Positions 24,147-25,026 of a DNA stretch of 25,026 nt are shown here, in pieces. A program made the position numbers and the translations under genes. Location of the stretch: NCBI GenBank assembly GCA_903860995.1, contig CAIOSS010000715.1:1-25026 (forward strand), given 5' to 3'. Numbering within the stretch: position 1 is the first letter of the stretch; each line of letters opens with the position of its first letter. The notes under the pieces are model-generated. The model ran no database searches. It saw nothing but the letters and a program-made list of their open reading frames with translations, and was not told the origin of the DNA. Origin of the DNA: an uncultured delta proteobacterium (GTDB lineage: Bacteria; Myxococcota_A; Polyangia; Polyangiales; Ga0077539).

Positions 24147-24529
24147 GGGACGACGACGACGGCGCGCTCCGCGGAGACACCGCGCTCAACGTGATCGGGC
24201 CCTGCCTGATCGCGCAGGTGCGCGGAGACCTCTTCGGCGCGGCGCTCGGAGCGTTTCAGCGAGAGCTGCTCGAGTCGATTCGACGCTCGCAGGTGCGCGG
24301 GGTCATACTCGACATCTCCCTCGTCGACCTGTGTGACGCCGAGGATTTTCGCGCGCTCCGCCAGACCCTCCAGATGGCGGCGCTGCTCGGCGTGCGCGGG
24401 GTGCTCGTGGGCCTGCGGCCCGCGTTGGTGCAGTGGATCGTCGAGTCGGACGTCGACCTCGACGGCATCGAGACGTCCCGCTCCGTCCAGGACGCCATCG
24501 CCACGCTCACGCCGGGTTCAGGGCGGTAG
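24143..24529 (+). CDS. rsbS: RsbS-like stressosome STAS protein
   Basis: The 128-aa single STAS domain starts at GTG 24143. It keeps the fold markers of RsbS (IGPCLIAQVRGDL, VRGVILDISLVDLCD, LLGVRGVLVGLRPALVQ, SRSVQDAIATL). RsbS is the stressosome core that holds RsbT until phosphorylated. In Bacillus RsbS the phospho-acceptor is Ser59 in a VDS motif. The aligned segment here reads C64-D65-A66-E67-D68, so the acceptor is Ala and is followed by two acidic residues. Either the alignment shifts or this RsbS cannot be switched by phosphorylation in the usual way. The gene sits between globin-RsbR (4-nt overlap) and the RsbT-like kinase (2-nt gap), the canonical R-S-T order. Confidence 0.88.
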   Translation: MRDDDDGALRGDTALNVIGPCLIAQVRGDLFGAALGAFQRELLESIRRSQVRGVILDISLVDLCDAEDFRALRQTLQMAALLGVRGVLVGLRPALVQWIVESDVDLDGIETSRSVQDAIATLTPGSGR

Positions 24530-24531
24530 AC

Positions 24532-24948
24532 GTGCCCCTCCCTCCGCCGACCGGGTACGCGCTCCGGATCTGCATCGATGGCGAGCTCGACATCCCCATC
24601 GTCGCCAGCCGGGTGCGGGGCTGGGCGCAGAACGCCGGCGCCTGCACCGCGGACGTCGCCCGCATCACCACGGCGGCGCTCGAGCTCGCCACCAACGTCG
24701 TCAAGTTCGCGCGCCGGGGAGAACTCTACGGTCGGCTGTCCCCGACGTTGGAACGACAAGCGATCGAGCTTGTCGTCGAGGATCGCGGCCCGGGCATCGC
24801 CGACATCGCGCAGGCCCTCGGGGAGCGCTTCAGCACCGCCGGGACGCTCGGCCTCGGGCTCCCGGGCGTGCGGCGGTTGATGGATGAGTTCGAGGTCACC
24901 TCACAGCTCGGGCGAGGCACGGTGGTGCGTGCGCTGAAGCGAATCTGA
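24532..24948 (+). CDS. rsbT: RsbT-like serine/threonine kinase
   Basis: The 138-aa protein starts at GTG 24532, two bases after the RsbS stop. It is a GHKL-type anti-sigma-factor kinase: N-box with Glu51 and Asn55 (ALELATNVVKFARRGEL), G1 D84-RGPGI and G2 TLGLGLPGVRRLMDEF, close to the RsbT signature. RsbT phosphorylates RsbR and RsbS on Ser/Thr, is then released from the stressosome, and activates a downstream partner such as the RsbU phosphatase or a cyclase. All catalytic residues look intact here. No sigma-B-type factor or RsbU is visible, so the output target is open. The neighbouring HD-GYP protein and the truncated next gene are candidates. Confidence 0.92.
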   Translation: MPLPPPTGYALRICIDGELDIPIVASRVRGWAQNAGACTADVARITTAALELATNVVKFARRGELYGRLSPTLERQAIELVVEDRGPGIADIAQALGERFSTAGTLGLGLPGVRRLMDEFEVTSQLGRGTVVRALKRI

Positions 24949-24988
24949 TGAGAAGCAGAAACGACCGGCGTCGGCGCGGGGAGGCGGG

Positions 24989-25026
24989 ATGATCCCGATC
25001 GGTGAACTCGACGTCGGAGCGGACGA
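24989..25026 (+). CDS. Start of a further gene (runs off window)
   Basis: ATG 24989 follows a good ribosome binding site (GGGGAGGCGGG, with GGAGG about 4 bases from the ATG) and lies 40 bases after the RsbT stop in the same direction. Only 12 codons are visible (MIPIGELDVGAD), too few to assign. In related loci the gene after RsbT is often a PP2C/SpoIIE-type phosphatase (RsbX/RsbU) or another GHKL protein; this is expectation from other genomes and is not seen here. Confidence 0.5.
   Translation, partial: MIPIGELDVGAD

Noticed and set aside
1..25026. tRNA, rRNA, insertion sequences, integrases or phage genes
   Set aside because: No cloverleaf, transposase, integrase or terminal inverted repeats were recognised by eye in any frame; remnants here look like ordinary decayed genes.

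Overview
The window is GC-rich bacterial DNA, most likely from a myxobacterium-type organism (Myxococcota, probably Polyangia). The main pointers are lipoproteins with Asp/Val/Gly-rich linkers, a secreted MopE-like protein (Asp-rich metal-binding motifs, disintegrin-like Cys repeats, MYXO-CTERM-like tail), and a dense set of hybrid histidine kinases. The assignment is inferred from protein style; no rRNA or marker gene is present.

Layout. (1) 1-6126 is an envelope block. Two overlapping lipoprotein genes run leftwards (the first is cut by the window edge). Diverging from them are a beta-propeller lipoprotein, a di-haem cytochrome c lipoprotein overlapping it by 4 nt, an unrecognised 203-aa protein, and the MopE-like surface protein with a 15-bp minisatellite. 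(2) 6127-8798 holds a broken small gene, then an Old Yellow Enzyme fused to a DUF1330 domain, divergent from a LysR regulator with a near-palindromic operator candidate between them. (3) 8799-9820 carries no intact gene, only decaying remnants on both strands. (4) 9821-13752 is a PAS-PAS-HisKA-HATPase-REC-REC-Hpt hybrid kinase whose stop overlaps the start of a REC-GGDEF diguanylate cyclase. (5) 13753-14184 holds a hairpin, a 52-codon ORF and a DUF427 remnant. (6) 14185-19153 holds two leftward hybrid kinases: one with six membrane segments and an Hpt domain, and one with a CHASE sensor whose receiver domain is broken by an apparent deletion. (7) 19466-20392 is a protein with a degenerate HATPase domain and an intact receiver. 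(8) 20659 to the end is a stressosome locus: RsbR-like PAS-PAS-STAS, REC-HD-GYP phosphodiesterase, globin-coupled RsbR, RsbS-like STAS, RsbT-like kinase, and the first codons of another gene.

How the parts may work together. The stressosome genes from 22183 onward are packed with 4-nt overlaps or 2-nt gaps, so a c-di-GMP phosphodiesterase is co-transcribed and translationally coupled with a haem-globin stress sensor. A diguanylate cyclase sits about 9 kb upstream behind a phosphorelay kinase. The right 15 kb therefore looks like a signalling island in which phosphorelays, a gas-sensing stressosome, and synthesis and degradation of c-di-GMP meet. Several parts have altered key residues: the RsbS phospho-acceptor is Ala, one RsbR acceptor is His, the cyclase lacks its inhibitory site, and one kinase-like protein lacks its catalytic Asn residues. 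The family assignments are strong; the functional wiring is inference.
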